Assembly (NCBI GenBank): GCA_902793375.1
Contig: CADBDE010000011.1
Coordinates: forward strand, 1 to 64,000
Source: an uncultured Erysipelotrichaceae bacterium
GTDB lineage: Bacteria > Bacillota_I > Bacilli_A > RF39 > UBA660
Direction: 5' to 3'
Length of the DNA: 64,000 nt
Positions 1 through 9,707 of the stretch are shown here, piece by piece; positions within the stretch are counted from its first letter, which is position 1; each line of letters opens with the position of its first letter. The notes under the pieces were generated by a model, which saw nothing but the letters and a program-made list of their open reading frames with translations, did no database searches and was not told where the DNA came from. A program made the translations under genes and the position numbers.

Positions 1-1
1 T

Positions 2-703
2 ATGTCTAGTTTAAATCAACTTATTTCAGAAATTATTTCAATAACTGGAACTCCAAATAATGTTCCTGTTAGACGAAATATTAAGTATGCTATATTGCAT
101 ACTCGTAATGAGCTTATAAGACAAAGTTATGGAAATCATAGATATGTTGATAAAGGTTTAGAACAAAGATTTAGAATTTCCATAATCGATGTTCCTGACG
201 GAGATTTATTTGATACTGATAATTTGGGACTCCCCGTAAGGAAAAGAACTACATTTAAAGTGCCTAAACCTGTTAGGCTTGATAATAATCTTCCTTTCCA
301 AAGTGTTCGTACTGCTGGATATAACGGAAAAGAGATTGCTTTTGTAAGAGAACCTAGTGCTAAATATTATAAACATTTGCCAGGTTTTTGCTCTCAACAT
401 TGTTATGATTATATCAATGGATATATTTATATTTTTGGTGATGCTGATTATATTCCTGCTTTAGGTGCTATAATTATAGAATCACCTTTTGAAATGCCTC
501 ATTTAATTCCTGAAGAAACTGTTGAGAGTTTTAAAGATATAAGTGAATATGACCCTATTGATAACGAAACTATTTATGATGATGATGAATTTCTACTACC
601 TGAAGATATGGTAGAACAAATTAAAGCTCTTATTGTAGAAAGAAATGTTTTAAATAGTGTTCGTGAAACTAATGAAACTCCAAAAAGAAACTTAATTAAA
701 TAA
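2..703 (+). CDS. Tail ring / tail-tube adaptor protein (P22 gp4-like) candidate
   Basis: 233 aa, starting with ATG at the left edge of the window. The N-terminus (residues 1-60) is a helical head with an SLNQLISEI opening and an RNELIRQ segment, a pattern I associate with the crAss-like tail tubular/ring proteins that connect portal and tail. The C-terminus is acidic and ends in a helical segment. It is followed after 2 nt by the next structural gene, so it belongs to a translationally coupled tail operon. One CCCCGTAAGG element (229-244) lies inside and is read as L-P-V-R-K. The assignment rests on this N-terminal pattern and gene order; no catalytic motif is expected. Confidence 0.55.
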   Translation: MSSLNQLISEIISITGTPNNVPVRRNIKYAILHTRNELIRQSYGNHRYVDKGLEQRFRISIIDVPDGDLFDTDNLGLPVRKRTTFKVPKPVRLDNNLPFQSVRTAGYNGKEIAFVREPSAKYYKHLPGFCSQHCYDYINGYIYIFGDADYIPALGAIIIESPFEMPHLIPEETVESFKDISEYDPIDNETIYDDDEFLLPEDMVEQIKALIVERNVLNSVRETNETPKRNLIK

Positions 704-705
704 CT

Positions 706-1647
706 ATGAAATTACCATCCGCTGATTATTCTGCTGGTAAATATTTAGAAAGGTATCTAAATGTTTGTGCTATTAGGAGAAATGAAATAGCAATAGACTT
801 ATCAAAAGCTCAAGAGCATATTGCTGAAGCTAAAGAAGAATTAACTCCTAATATAGATAAAATAAATGATTTAGCAGAAGTTTGTATAGAAGATTCTATA
901 GAATATACAAAAGAACAAGTTGTTGAAAATTCATTAACTGAACAATTAATAACTAGTGCTATTTTTAAAGCTGTTAAAGCTGAAGATAGAGAAGTTTTAA
1001 AAACTGCGATAAAATATTTTAATGCTTTAAGAGAATACAATGATTGTAAAAATAAGATATTACATATTGATAATGTAGTTAAACGATTTAAAGCTAAAGG
1101 TGCTGAATTTAGAAAAATATTATATCATTATTATGGATGCGGCTTTACAAAATGTTTAACTGAAGGTTATGGATATAAATTTAATAATAATCTTGGTTAT
1201 GTAATGATTAAGAATATAAAAGATGGTAAAAAACAAAGATTGGATTGGGCTAAAACTAATGCTAATAAAAAGAAGTTTCAAGAACTTGGTTATAAATTGA
1301 AGACTAAAGATAATCCTAATGGTGTAGATTATAGAGTATATATTAGAGTTGAACAACATAAAGAATTATTCTTTTTTGGTCAATTCTTTAATAATTTAGA
1401 TTTTTGTATTGAACTAACTGAATATGTTGGTAAAACTTTAGTAAATGCTAGAGAACAATATAAAAATGCAAAAAATCCACAAGAAATACTTAGTACTGTA
1501 GATACTAGTATGAATTTTAAAGCTAAATTATCTTTATGTCTTGAAAAATTTCCTGGATTAAGACTTAAATATAATCGAGGAGATTATCAGAAATATAAAG
1601 CATTTATTAAAAATAAAACAATTAAAGTTAAATATAGAAATGAGTAA
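706..1647 (+). CDS. Hypothetical structural protein, helical
   Basis: 313 aa, Lys- and Asn-rich, with a long helical N-terminal half (residues 25-140, likely coiled coil: alternating E/K with regular Leu/Ile). I see no known enzymatic motif. It starts 2 nt after the preceding ring-protein candidate and its end overlaps the next gene by 8 nt, so all three are probably co-translated. By position between ring-protein candidates and the tail stabilisation protein it is probably a tail or neck component; that role is inferred from context only. Confidence 0.55.
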   Translation: MKLPSADYSAGKYLERYLNVCAIRRNEIAIDLSKAQEHIAEAKEELTPNIDKINDLAEVCIEDSIEYTKEQVVENSLTEQLITSAIFKAVKAEDREVLKTAIKYFNALREYNDCKNKILHIDNVVKRFKAKGAEFRKILYHYYGCGFTKCLTEGYGYKFNNNLGYVMIKNIKDGKKQRLDWAKTNANKKKFQELGYKLKTKDNPNGVDYRVYIRVEQHKELFFFGQFFNNLDFCIELTEYVGKTLVNAREQYKNAKNPQEILSTVDTSMNFKAKLSLCLEKFPGLRLKYNRGDYQKYKAFIKNKTIKVKYRNE

Positions 1648-2500
1648 TAATACTACTGTTGGTATTGAAAGGATTATCGCTAAGATAGATAATGATTTTA
1701 ATCTTGACAATAGTGATTGGATACCTAGAGTTGCTGCATGGTGTATTGATGCTATGTCGCAACTCGATGTGCTTAATAAAGTTAAAAAAAGAAAAAGACT
1801 TGAAGTACATAATCGTATTGCTGTAAATAATTGTAATATTGTTGATGATGATTTAGAAGTATATGATGAGAATGGTTGTAAAGTAGATAGATTAGAAGAT
1901 AAAAATTGTGGTTGCTTGTATCCAGCAGAAGATGATGATAATAGTAATAAAGACGATGATTGTAAAACTAATGGTGCTAGAACATTAGAGTATGGTGTAG
2001 AACATCCTTATAACTATGTTACAGAAGCTGTTCACACTAATGATTATGACCCACGAAATTGGCATGCTACTAGAACTATTCAAGTTCAAAGTCCTTACAG
2101 TGTTAAAAGAAGAAGTCGTAGCAATAAAGATTATGGACACAATTTTACTAAATTAGATGATAAACGAATTGAATTAGGATTTGATACAAGTTTTATAACT
2201 ATTGTAAATAAAGAAGTAGAAACTAAATATAGTGATACTTATAAAATTGAGCTTCCAGTAATTCCAGATAATGGTTTATTGCTAGAGGCTCTTGCTTATT
2301 ATTGCGTATATAAGTTTTTATGTCGTGGATATAAGCATCCTGTATTTAATCTTAATGCTAGTCAATATGGTACTAATCCATATTTTGAATGGATTAGACT
2401 TAAAGATCAAGCTAAACGAAGTGTTCTTAATGATAAAATAGATATTGATAAAGCTAGTTTTAGGTCATATTTCTTTGATAGCACTTTTCCTAAAAAATAA
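1640..2500 (+). CDS. Tail/ring structural protein candidate
   Basis: 286 aa. Residues 1-45 include a WIPRVAAWCIDAMSQLDV segment, a pattern typical of small tail-completion proteins that begin with a helical 'I-A-K-I-x-x-D' module. Middle residues 75-115 are Asp/Asn-rich and probably a flexible loop. The start overlaps the upstream stop by 8 nt, and the giant tail stabilisation gene follows 6 nt downstream. In crAss-like phages the gene directly upstream of the large tail stabilisation/muzzle protein is a ring protein, so I infer that role. No catalytic motif is visible. Confidence 0.5.
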   Translation: MSNNTTVGIERIIAKIDNDFNLDNSDWIPRVAAWCIDAMSQLDVLNKVKKRKRLEVHNRIAVNNCNIVDDDLEVYDENGCKVDRLEDKNCGCLYPAEDDDNSNKDDDCKTNGARTLEYGVEHPYNYVTEAVHTNDYDPRNWHATRTIQVQSPYSVKRRSRSNKDYGHNFTKLDDKRIELGFDTSFITIVNKEVETKYSDTYKIELPVIPDNGLLLEALAYYCVYKFLCRGYKHPVFNLNASQYGTNPYFEWIRLKDQAKRSVLNDKIDIDKASFRSYFFDSTFPKK

Positions 2501-2506
2501 AATATT

Positions 2507-5500
2507 ATGGTTGAAATTGTAAAACAACTTAATATAAATAGGCATCCTCGTGATTGTTCAGACTATAGTCTTGTTAGTGCAGGTAATATGAAACTTACAC
2601 ATGATAAACATAGTCTAACAAATGAGGAAGGAATTGAAAATAATTCTGTTATTAAAACAGCTATAGGTAATTCTATTATTGTTGGTATAATACCTACTTC
2701 TACAGAACTTGTTATTTTTACAAATACAAATAAAATATATAGATATAACGAAAGAACAAATACTTGTACTTTAGTTAATAGTAAATGGACTTGGTCTGGC
2801 GGTAAAATAAAAGGAACTTATACAACAAATGTAAATAATGATTTAATTATTGCTGTAGCTGAATATGATAAGCATGATAAATATAATACATCCTTTACGG
2901 GGAATCCCAAATATAATGGTGATGTGCCTTTAAAAATCATTAATCTTGATGATTCTGATGATATATTTATTGCAGGAAATTTAGCGTATGCTGCTTGTCC
3001 TATTGTTCCCTATGCTATAGCTACTTCTTTTGATTATAAAAATGGATATAGTTACAAAGGTTATTATGAATTTTATATTCGTTATAAAATAAGTAACAAT
3101 AATTATACTCAATGGTATCTTATTAATGGTAAGCCTTTAGTAGATGTTACATCGCTTAAACAGATAATGAGTTATGTTGTTACTGATAGATTTAATGAAG
3201 TAATTAGAAATAAAACAAGACTTACTAAATATTCTAGTGTAAGTAATGGTCATTATGATTTTGTATCAGAAGATAAAGATTTTTGTTCTGTTACTCTAGA
3301 AGTAAATCTTGATTTCATTAAAAATGCTGGTTGTCCAAACTATTCAGAATATCAATTAGCTTATGTTGTAACAAGTAAAACTTATAATAAATGTTATAGA
3401 ACTGATGATATTTCTATAAGTGAAACAAGTTATATTGTAAATCCTAAAACTGAAATAGAACAGTCCTCTGATGAACTTGTTTTAGATTATTATAATTATT
3501 ATAATGTAAGACAAATAACTAATTATAAAAATAGGGTTTATATTGCTGATTATAAAGAACATTCTTTAAATCCTAAAAATATGTCTGCTTATTTAAGTGG
3601 TATTACTTTGGGATGTAAAGAAGTAGATGCTATAACAGGTAGCGATGAAGGTGGTGGAGAAACTACTACTTATTGGAGAGGAACAATTAATTATGCTGGA
3701 GGTAATGCCCAAGTAGAAGATCCAACTGCTCATGTTCAGTTAGTAGAAGCAACTATTGATGGTGTAGATTATTTAGCTTATCCTTGTCAAAATATAACAT
3801 CCTCATACACAGAACTTGTTATTCATACAAATGATGGAGATATTACAACAAGAACTTCTATGGCTTATATCTTATTTGATAAAAGTCATCTTCTTGCAAG
3901 TGGTGATGGATATGCTGTAATTGTTGGACAAAATGCTTCATATAATAGATTAGGAACATATAGTGGAAGTGGTATTGAAATTGTAAATAATGTTAATTAT
4001 ATAACTGTTACAGGTTATCAAACAGAAGGTGGTACTGACCAACAATTTTCAATTAATGCTTTTCAAGGTAACTTTGAAGAACTGATTGGTGTTATTGACC
4101 CTAATACTGGAGGTCCAATACCTACAGCTACTGGAGAAGCTACAGCTACTCAACCTAAAGATTTATTAAATAATTATCTTATTCCTGACGAAAATTATGA
4201 TTTTTATATTAATTTTGTTGATATGTTTGGTCATATTAGTACAGGAATGAAATTAGATCCAGATGTTGTAGATACAGATAATAATTTCTATCATAATACA
4301 AATAATAACGGAGATAAGTATTTTACAACTAAAATACCTGCTAGTGGTTTAAAAGGTTATAGATTTACTATAGAATCAGCAAATGCTCTTAGTGGAGATT
4401 ATATTGCTGCTTTTATTAGTTATAGAAAGTTTGAGAAAAAGAATAAACTTACAGGTATCTCTTACGGGGGAACTAGATTTGCTAATGGTGTTATTAATTA
4501 TGAAGATAGAGTAGATATTGGTGTAGATTCTGCTAAAAAATTATATGCAGCTAATCCAACTGATTGGCATAATCTTTTATATAATACTTATAAAGCATTA
4601 GCTGGCGATGAAGTACAATATAGAAAATATAAAAGCTATTTTATTGAAAAAGGTTTAAATCCTTATAGCGGTATAACTCGAAATATCATACCAGAAATAA
4701 AAGTAGCTAATTCTGCTACAGCTGATAATATAGGTAGAGAAAGTTATATAAGAATTGCTAATTTAAAAGAAACTGATAGCTATAAGCCTTCAGATATTGC
4801 TGGTGTTAATCTTGTAACTTTGTTTAATGATAATCTTAATCCTTATGCTAATTCTGATAGAGAATTAATTCCTACAGCTTGCATTATAACAAATGATAAA
4901 GTTTATGATAACAATACAGGTTATAATGGATTTCTAGCATTTGACTCTGTTATAGTTTACTATGACGGAGGTTTTGTGTTAAATGGAACTGAGGGAAATA
5001 TTTATAATGCTCTAGGAAATCAAGTTATTAGTAATGATATTTTATTATATCCTGAAGGAACTCCTGCTGTTCAAATCGGAGATACTAAAAGTAACACTAA
5101 TAGTCATCCGTATGTTTGTTATATTTTTGCTTATTTCTGGGATTATCCTCTTCATGTAAGAGTATTTAATAATGCTCCTAGAGTAACAATGGCTGTTCCT
5201 GATGAAGAAGTTACTAATGCAGACGAAGGACAAGTAAAACATGTAGTTCAAACTATTGTAGAACCTAAAGATAGTATTGATTTATTTAAATATCCTCATC
5301 CTAATAAATCTGATGTTGGCAGTTTTAAAACACTTATAAGTTATAACGAAGAAGCATTAGATGTAACAGAATATGGTAAGACTGTTCGCAGAAGTGATGT
5401 TTTAGCAGACGAAACTGAAAATATCGCTTGGCGTAGATTCCCCGTAGAGGGATATAAAAACATTATTGAAAACAAAGGAATTATTACTAATCTTCTTGGA

Positions 5501-6514
5501 CTTGGTTATTATTTCTTTGTACATACTGAGCATAGTTTGTTTATGTTTGATATTGATGCTGCTATTCATACAGAAAATCAAGATATTAAAATGTATCAAC
5601 CTGATGTATTTGAAGTTGATTATAAAGAAATATTTACTTCAGAAAAAGGTTATGGTGGATTGCAAGATGATTTAGCTTGGTGTTCTGGTGAATTTGGATA
5701 TATCTTTTATAATAATGACAATCATAGATTTTATCGTTTTGATGGTGATAAACTTGTTGATATAGATACTATGATTGTGAATTATTTATTACATAATAAA
5801 CCTACTAATGTTAGATTTGCTGTAGATAGATTAAATAGTAGAATATTAATAAAAATGTATGATGGTACTGATAAAACTATAAGTTATGATTATCTTTTAA
5901 ATAGTTTTGTTAGTTGGCATAATTATAGTTTTTATCAAGCATTTAATACAAAAGTTAAAACATATTATATATACAATAATCTCAATAATGTTGCTCAATA
6001 CTCTCAAAAGAATTATGGTAATTATGTAAATTATGTTGCAAATAATTTTATACCTTTGCTAGTTAGTGGTACACAATGTAATTGTAATATTGATATAATT
6101 GTTAATACTGAATATGAAGCATTAAAAATGCTAGAATTTATTTCATATAATTGCCGTAAAGAAAATAATGCTTATAATACTGCTGAAATTCAAGATAGAA
6201 ATATTAGACTATTCCCATTTAGTGGTAATAAATTAAGAATATATAATGAAGATTGTGATAGTTTGGAAATGAATATTGAAACAACTAATGCTAGTTTTAA
6301 TAGATTGGAAAATTATAAAAAACCTTATTACGAATTAGCTAAATGGAATTTTAATTATTTTAGAGATAAAATACCAACACATCCTACAACAAATGGTAGT
6401 GATAAACTTAGAAGATTATTTGGTAATTATATTATATTTAAATTTACTTTTGTTAATGACGGTAATAAGATAGAATTTGAGAGTTTAGATTGTAAATTTA
6501 GTTTAAATAGATAA
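2507..6514 (+). CDS. Large tail stabilisation / muzzle protein candidate
   Basis: 1335 aa. The opening (NINRHPRDCSDYSLVSAGNM, then IIPTSTELVIFTN at about residues 60-72) looks like the beta-propeller type of P22 gp10-like tail stabilisation proteins annotated in crAss-like phages. In cryo-EM work on phiCrAss001 the protein at this position forms the tail 'muzzle'. Most of the sequence is beta-rich with repeated Tyr/Asn/Asp. It lies between ring-protein candidates and a glycine-zipper protein. Three dispersed CCTTACGGGG-type elements fall within it (2891, 4459, 5438), read as F-T-G-N-P, Y-G-G and F-P-V-E-G. The muzzle assignment is inferred from size, order and the N-terminal pattern. Confidence 0.6.
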   Translation: MVEIVKQLNINRHPRDCSDYSLVSAGNMKLTHDKHSLTNEEGIENNSVIKTAIGNSIIVGIIPTSTELVIFTNTNKIYRYNERTNTCTLVNSKWTWSGGKIKGTYTTNVNNDLIIAVAEYDKHDKYNTSFTGNPKYNGDVPLKIINLDDSDDIFIAGNLAYAACPIVPYAIATSFDYKNGYSYKGYYEFYIRYKISNNNYTQWYLINGKPLVDVTSLKQIMSYVVTDRFNEVIRNKTRLTKYSSVSNGHYDFVSEDKDFCSVTLEVNLDFIKNAGCPNYSEYQLAYVVTSKTYNKCYRTDDISISETSYIVNPKTEIEQSSDELVLDYYNYYNVRQITNYKNRVYIADYKEHSLNPKNMSAYLSGITLGCKEVDAITGSDEGGGETTTYWRGTINYAGGNAQVEDPTAHVQLVEATIDGVDYLAYPCQNITSSYTELVIHTNDGDITTRTSMAYILFDKSHLLASGDGYAVIVGQNASYNRLGTYSGSGIEIVNNVNYITVTGYQTEGGTDQQFSINAFQGNFEELIGVIDPNTGGPIPTATGEATATQPKDLLNNYLIPDENYDFYINFVDMFGHISTGMKLDPDVVDTDNNFYHNTNNNGDKYFTTKIPASGLKGYRFTIESANALSGDYIAAFISYRKFEKKNKLTGISYGGTRFANGVINYEDRVDIGVDSAKKLYAANPTDWHNLLYNTYKALAGDEVQYRKYKSYFIEKGLNPYSGITRNIIPEIKVANSATADNIGRESYIRIANLKETDSYKPSDIAGVNLVTLFNDNLNPYANSDRELIPTACIITNDKVYDNNTGYNGFLAFDSVIVYYDGGFVLNGTEGNIYNALGNQVISNDILLYPEGTPAVQIGDTKSNTNSHPYVCYIFAYFWDYPLHVRVFNNAPRVTMAVPDEEVTNADEGQVKHVVQTIVEPKDSIDLFKYPHPNKSDVGSFKTLISYNEEALDVTEYGKTVRRSDVLADETENIAWRRFPVEGYKNIIENKGIITNLLGLGYYFFVHTEHSLFMFDIDAAIHTENQDIKMYQPDVFEVDYKEIFTSEKGYGGLQDDLAWCSGEFGYIFYNNDNHRFYRFDGDKLVDIDTMIVNYLLHNKPTNVRFAVDRLNSRILIKMYDGTDKTISYDYLLNSFVSWHNYSFYQAFNTKVKTYYIYNNLNNVAQYSQKNYGNYVNYVANNFIPLLVSGTQCNCNIDIIVNTEYEALKMLEFISYNCRKENNAYNTAEIQDRNIRLFPFSGNKLRIYNEDCDSLEMNIETTNASFNRLENYKKPYYELAKWNFNYFRDKIPTHPTTNGSDKLRRLFGNYIIFKFTFVNDGNKIEFESLDCKFSLNR

Positions 6515-6515
6515 T

Positions 6516-6914
6516 ATGGAAAAATTTCATGGAAGACAAAAAGCTTTTCTTGGTGCTTTACTTGGTGGAGTAGGGGCTGTTGCAGGTAGTATTATACCTG
6601 GTGTAGGAACTGCATTAGGTGGTGCAATAGGTTCAGCTGTTGGAGGAATTGCTGATTCTGCAATTAATGCCAATAAACAAAGAAAAGCTGCAAATAGTCA
6701 AGCGAGAGCACAGCAATATCAAGTTAATATTAAAGAAGCTGAAAGTTTAAATAATGCACTTGCTAATACAGAATATCAAAAGAATTTTAGAGATAGATTT
6801 ACATTTGGTTTAGGTGGTAGAGTTAGAACTGATAATATGAATAATACACCTAAACCAGCTGTAATATTTAAAGACAGGACACCAAAATTACAAGTAGGTG
6901 GCTATGTAAGGTAA
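6516..6914 (+). CDS. Glycine-zipper virion protein
   Basis: 132 aa. Residues about 10-55 form a Gly/Ala-rich membrane-active segment with G-x3-G spacing (GALLGGVGAVAG, then GTALGGAIGSAVGG), the typical glycine zipper of phage ejection or internal proteins. A positively charged helical part (NKQRKAANSQARAQQYQ) follows. The C-terminus ends KLQVGGYVR. It starts 1 nt after the muzzle candidate. A role in membrane penetration during DNA delivery is inferred. A 110-bp gap with a conserved intergenic element follows. Confidence 0.6.
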   Translation: MEKFHGRQKAFLGALLGGVGAVAGSIIPGVGTALGGAIGSAVGGIADSAINANKQRKAANSQARAQQYQVNIKEAESLNNALANTEYQKNFRDRFTFGLGGRVRTDNMNNTPKPAVIFKDRTPKLQVGGYVR

Positions 6915-7024
6915 TTTCAACCGCTACAAGCGATTTTCTATACAAAGTAATACTAACTATCAGCTTTAAAAGAAAATGGCTTGTAGGGCTTTAAATTAAG
7001 TCATTTCATACAAATATATAGAAA
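6915..7024 (+). promoter_or_regulatory. Intergenic element with GCTTGTAGGGCTTTAAA motif
   Basis: This 110-bp spacer is one of the few sizeable gaps in the structural operon. It contains GGCTTGTAGGGCTTTAAA at about 6978-6995, nearly identical to the arm of the hairpin at 18547, and also present inverted at about 36804-36820. A short CGCTACAAGCG hairpin sits near 6923. Shared position just upstream of a gene start suggests a regulatory or RNA-processing role; no clear -33/-7 promoter pair is seen. Confidence 0.4.
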
Positions 7025-8083
7025 ATGTCAAATTTAATTACAAGAAACGGAAAACCTAATGTTATTAGAGGAGGTATTGCTAGACAATTTGCTCCAGGTT
7101 TATTTTATATGAATGGTAGAACTCATGCTAAAGGAGGTATTGATATTGGTAAAAATCCTAGAACTGGAGTTGAAGTAGAAAATGGGGAAGTTGTTCAATT
7201 AAATAAAAATGGTATGAGAGTGTTTAGTGCTATGCCATTCCTTACGGGGGAATCCCCTGCTAGTCTTGTTGCTAATGGTGCAGACCCAGATATTGTTTTT
7301 GCTGCACAAGAGAATTTTAAAGATAGATTTGGAATTAATGATGATGGTACAATGAAAGCTGAATATGGTTTAAAAGTAAGTACTAGAGGTGATGATGATA
7401 ATAAATATATGACTTTTAAACGCATGATTAATACTTTAGGTAAATTATATTATGATGCTAAAGTTAAGGCTGCAAACAAAAATAATGTTGATGAAGAAAC
7501 TATTTCTTATTATCCTTCATTAGAAACTGTACAATATATTAAAGGTAAAGAAGCATTTAGACCTAATATTTATCACGATGGTAAAGGTATTCCTACAATA
7601 GGATATGGTACTACTCAAAGTACTAAAGCTGGCAAAAATGCTTTTAAACTTTATGGAAAAACAGGAATGACTGAAGAACAAGCAAGTTCTGTTTTTAATG
7701 AAACTGTTAGAGAAATGCTACCAAATTTTATTTCTGCTACTCCTAATTTTAATAGATTAAATGATAATCAAAGAAATGCTCTTTTTAGTTATTATTATAA
7801 TGTTGGACATGGTGGTTATACTAGAAAGAGTCCTAAATTACAACAAGCATTAAAAGATTTTAATCTTGATGAAGTTGTTAATCAAATGGATTTTGGATAT
7901 TATGATACTAAAAATTCTGGTCTTAGAAAAAGAAGAGATGAAGAAAGAGCTTTGTTTAATATGAAAAGTATGGGCGGACAAACAAATAAAAATATAGCTG
8001 TTCAGATTCCTAAATCTCAAATTAAGATAATTAGAAAAATTAATTCTTCTAAAGCTAATTTTGTTGATATTAAAAAATCCTAA
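7025..8083 (+). CDS. Virion-associated lysozyme (GH24-like) with crAss structural N-domain
   Basis: 352 aa. Residues 1-115 form a domain with RGGIARQFAPG, FYMNGRTHAKGGIDIG and VENGEVV, seen in crAss structural proteins. Residues about 165-305 resemble GH24 (T4-type) muramidase: KGKEAF supplies the catalytic Glu region, YHDGKGIPTIGYGTT is the classical GxxTIGYG motif, and QRNALFSYYYNVG matches the family's 'Q-x-ALxSFxxNxG' block. It probably opens peptidoglycan during infection. Its stop overlaps the next ORF at a run of six A; one missing A would fuse the two frames (see the next gene). One element copy at 7238 reads F-L-T-G-E-S-P. Confidence 0.7.
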   Translation: MSNLITRNGKPNVIRGGIARQFAPGLFYMNGRTHAKGGIDIGKNPRTGVEVENGEVVQLNKNGMRVFSAMPFLTGESPASLVANGADPDIVFAAQENFKDRFGINDDGTMKAEYGLKVSTRGDDDNKYMTFKRMINTLGKLYYDAKVKAANKNNVDEETISYYPSLETVQYIKGKEAFRPNIYHDGKGIPTIGYGTTQSTKAGKNAFKLYGKTGMTEEQASSVFNETVREMLPNFISATPNFNRLNDNQRNALFSYYYNVGHGGYTRKSPKLQQALKDFNLDEVVNQMDFGYYDTKNSGLRKRRDEERALFNMKSMGGQTNKNIAVQIPKSQIKIIRKINSSKANFVDIKKS

Positions 8084-9692
8084 TCGTAAATATATCAAAG
8101 ATTGGGAATCAAATAAAGTTGCTACTCATAAACTTGGAGTGGGAAATGATATAAATGATAATGTTTATATATATCCAGAGGTTCAAGAAATTGATGGAAA
8201 ACTTATTGATTTTACAAGACCTCCTTATCATATTTTTGCTGGACAAGATTCTGCTGAACAGAGAGGCGATACTGTAAGAGTTGATAATATAGATGATGCT
8301 ATTGAATTTACACAAAATTATAAAAAATATTATCCAAATTTTGAGTATAAAATGGGTGTTCAAGAATTTGCAAGTAAAGTATTAGCAAATAAAGAAGATT
8401 ATAGTCCTGCTATGGTTAAAAAAGCTAATTTTGCTAGAAATGCTAGTAGATGGAAAAAACCTGTTGGAGGTATTATTTCTATTAACGGTAATGTTAAAAA
8501 TGGTTTAGTTTATACAGGCAGAGCTAAAGCTCCTTATGGAATAGGAAGATTCTTGTACGCTGAACCTAGTATATATGGTGCTTATTCTACAAATAAACCT
8601 GCTTTTACAATGCTAGGTATGCGTCCTGGATGGAGTCATACTTATAATGAACCTATTAATCCATTAGCAGATTTTGTTGTACCTAAAATAAATTTAACAG
8701 ATGCTGAAAAAAAAGCTATGGATGAGGTATTAAATCCTGTAGGTATTAGTGGTCAACGAGCACGCACTACAACAAGGACTTCTACAAATGGACAATCACA
8801 ATCTGTTGCAGATACCCCCGTATGGGATGATATTTTTAACGAAACTGTTATTGGTGAACGACCTGCTGTAAGTCCTAGAACTGGTAGACTTTCTGATAAT
8901 TATAAATTAACTATTCCTGATAGAATAATCAGGGGTGGTGAAATTACTCCTCCTGAATATAGAGCAGATATTACTAATGGTTATATTGATGGAAATTTTG
9001 ATGGAGAAGTATCTAAAGATAGACAACCTGAAACAGATACTACAGGTGGTGGATTTAATTTAAAAGATCCTGCTATTATTGGTGCTGGTATAAATATGTT
9101 AGGTACTCTTGGTAGTTATTTAATAAATAAAAATATATTAAATAAAGCAAGACCTAAACCTACTAATGTTAGATTAACTGCTCAAAAACTTAAAACTAGA
9201 TATAATATAAATCCTCAGTTAGATGAATTAAGAGAACAAGCTGCTGCTAATAATAGATTAATTAATAATAATACTGCTAGTTCAAGAACAGCTCTTGGTA
9301 GAATGAATTTGATTAATACTGCTCTTGGTAGAAGTCGTGCCGAACTTTATGGAAATAAAGAAAATAGAGAAACAGAATTAATTAATCAAGATATTCTTAA
9401 TTCACAGAATGTTGGTAATCAGCAAGCTATTTATAATGCTCAACTTAGAGCTGATTATCAAAATAGATTAGATGATTTTAATAGGTTAAAACTTGCAAAC
9501 AATAGTGCTTTATTTAGTGGACTTACTGGAGGTGTTAATAGTATTGTTGATGCTTTGTTAAGACAAAGATATTATAATAATACTATTGGCGCTATAGGTG
9601 CAAGAAATCCAAATGTAGATGCTAGAATATTTAGAGATGCTGGTGTCGATTGGAGTTTCATGTATCCATATTCTACTAGAAATCGTAGTTAA
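8061..9692 (+). CDS. Virion internal protein; probably the frameshifted continuation of the lysozyme protein
   Basis: 543 aa as an open frame. The only nearby start is a TTG inside the previous gene, and the first ATG lies about 290 nt further in, yet the residues before it (KYIKDWESNKVATHKLG, LIDFTRPPY, AEQRGDTVR) look genuinely coded. The two frames meet at AAAAAA (8072-8077), so a single-base slip or sequence error would make one protein of about 890 aa. Residues about 340-365 are hydrophobic (IIGAGINMLGTLGSYLI) and the C-terminal third is a long helix rich in Arg/Asn. I infer an ejected, membrane-interacting virion protein. Confidence 0.6.
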   Translation: MLILKNPNRKYIKDWESNKVATHKLGVGNDINDNVYIYPEVQEIDGKLIDFTRPPYHIFAGQDSAEQRGDTVRVDNIDDAIEFTQNYKKYYPNFEYKMGVQEFASKVLANKEDYSPAMVKKANFARNASRWKKPVGGIISINGNVKNGLVYTGRAKAPYGIGRFLYAEPSIYGAYSTNKPAFTMLGMRPGWSHTYNEPINPLADFVVPKINLTDAEKKAMDEVLNPVGISGQRARTTTRTSTNGQSQSVADTPVWDDIFNETVIGERPAVSPRTGRLSDNYKLTIPDRIIRGGEITPPEYRADITNGYIDGNFDGEVSKDRQPETDTTGGGFNLKDPAIIGAGINMLGTLGSYLINKNILNKARPKPTNVRLTAQKLKTRYNINPQLDELREQAAANNRLINNNTASSRTALGRMNLINTALGRSRAELYGNKENRETELINQDILNSQNVGNQQAIYNAQLRADYQNRLDDFNRLKLANNSALFSGLTGGVNSIVDALLRQRYYNNTIGAIGARNPNVDARIFRDAGVDWSFMYPYSTRNRS

Positions 9693-9707
9693 TTAAATAA
9701 TAATATT

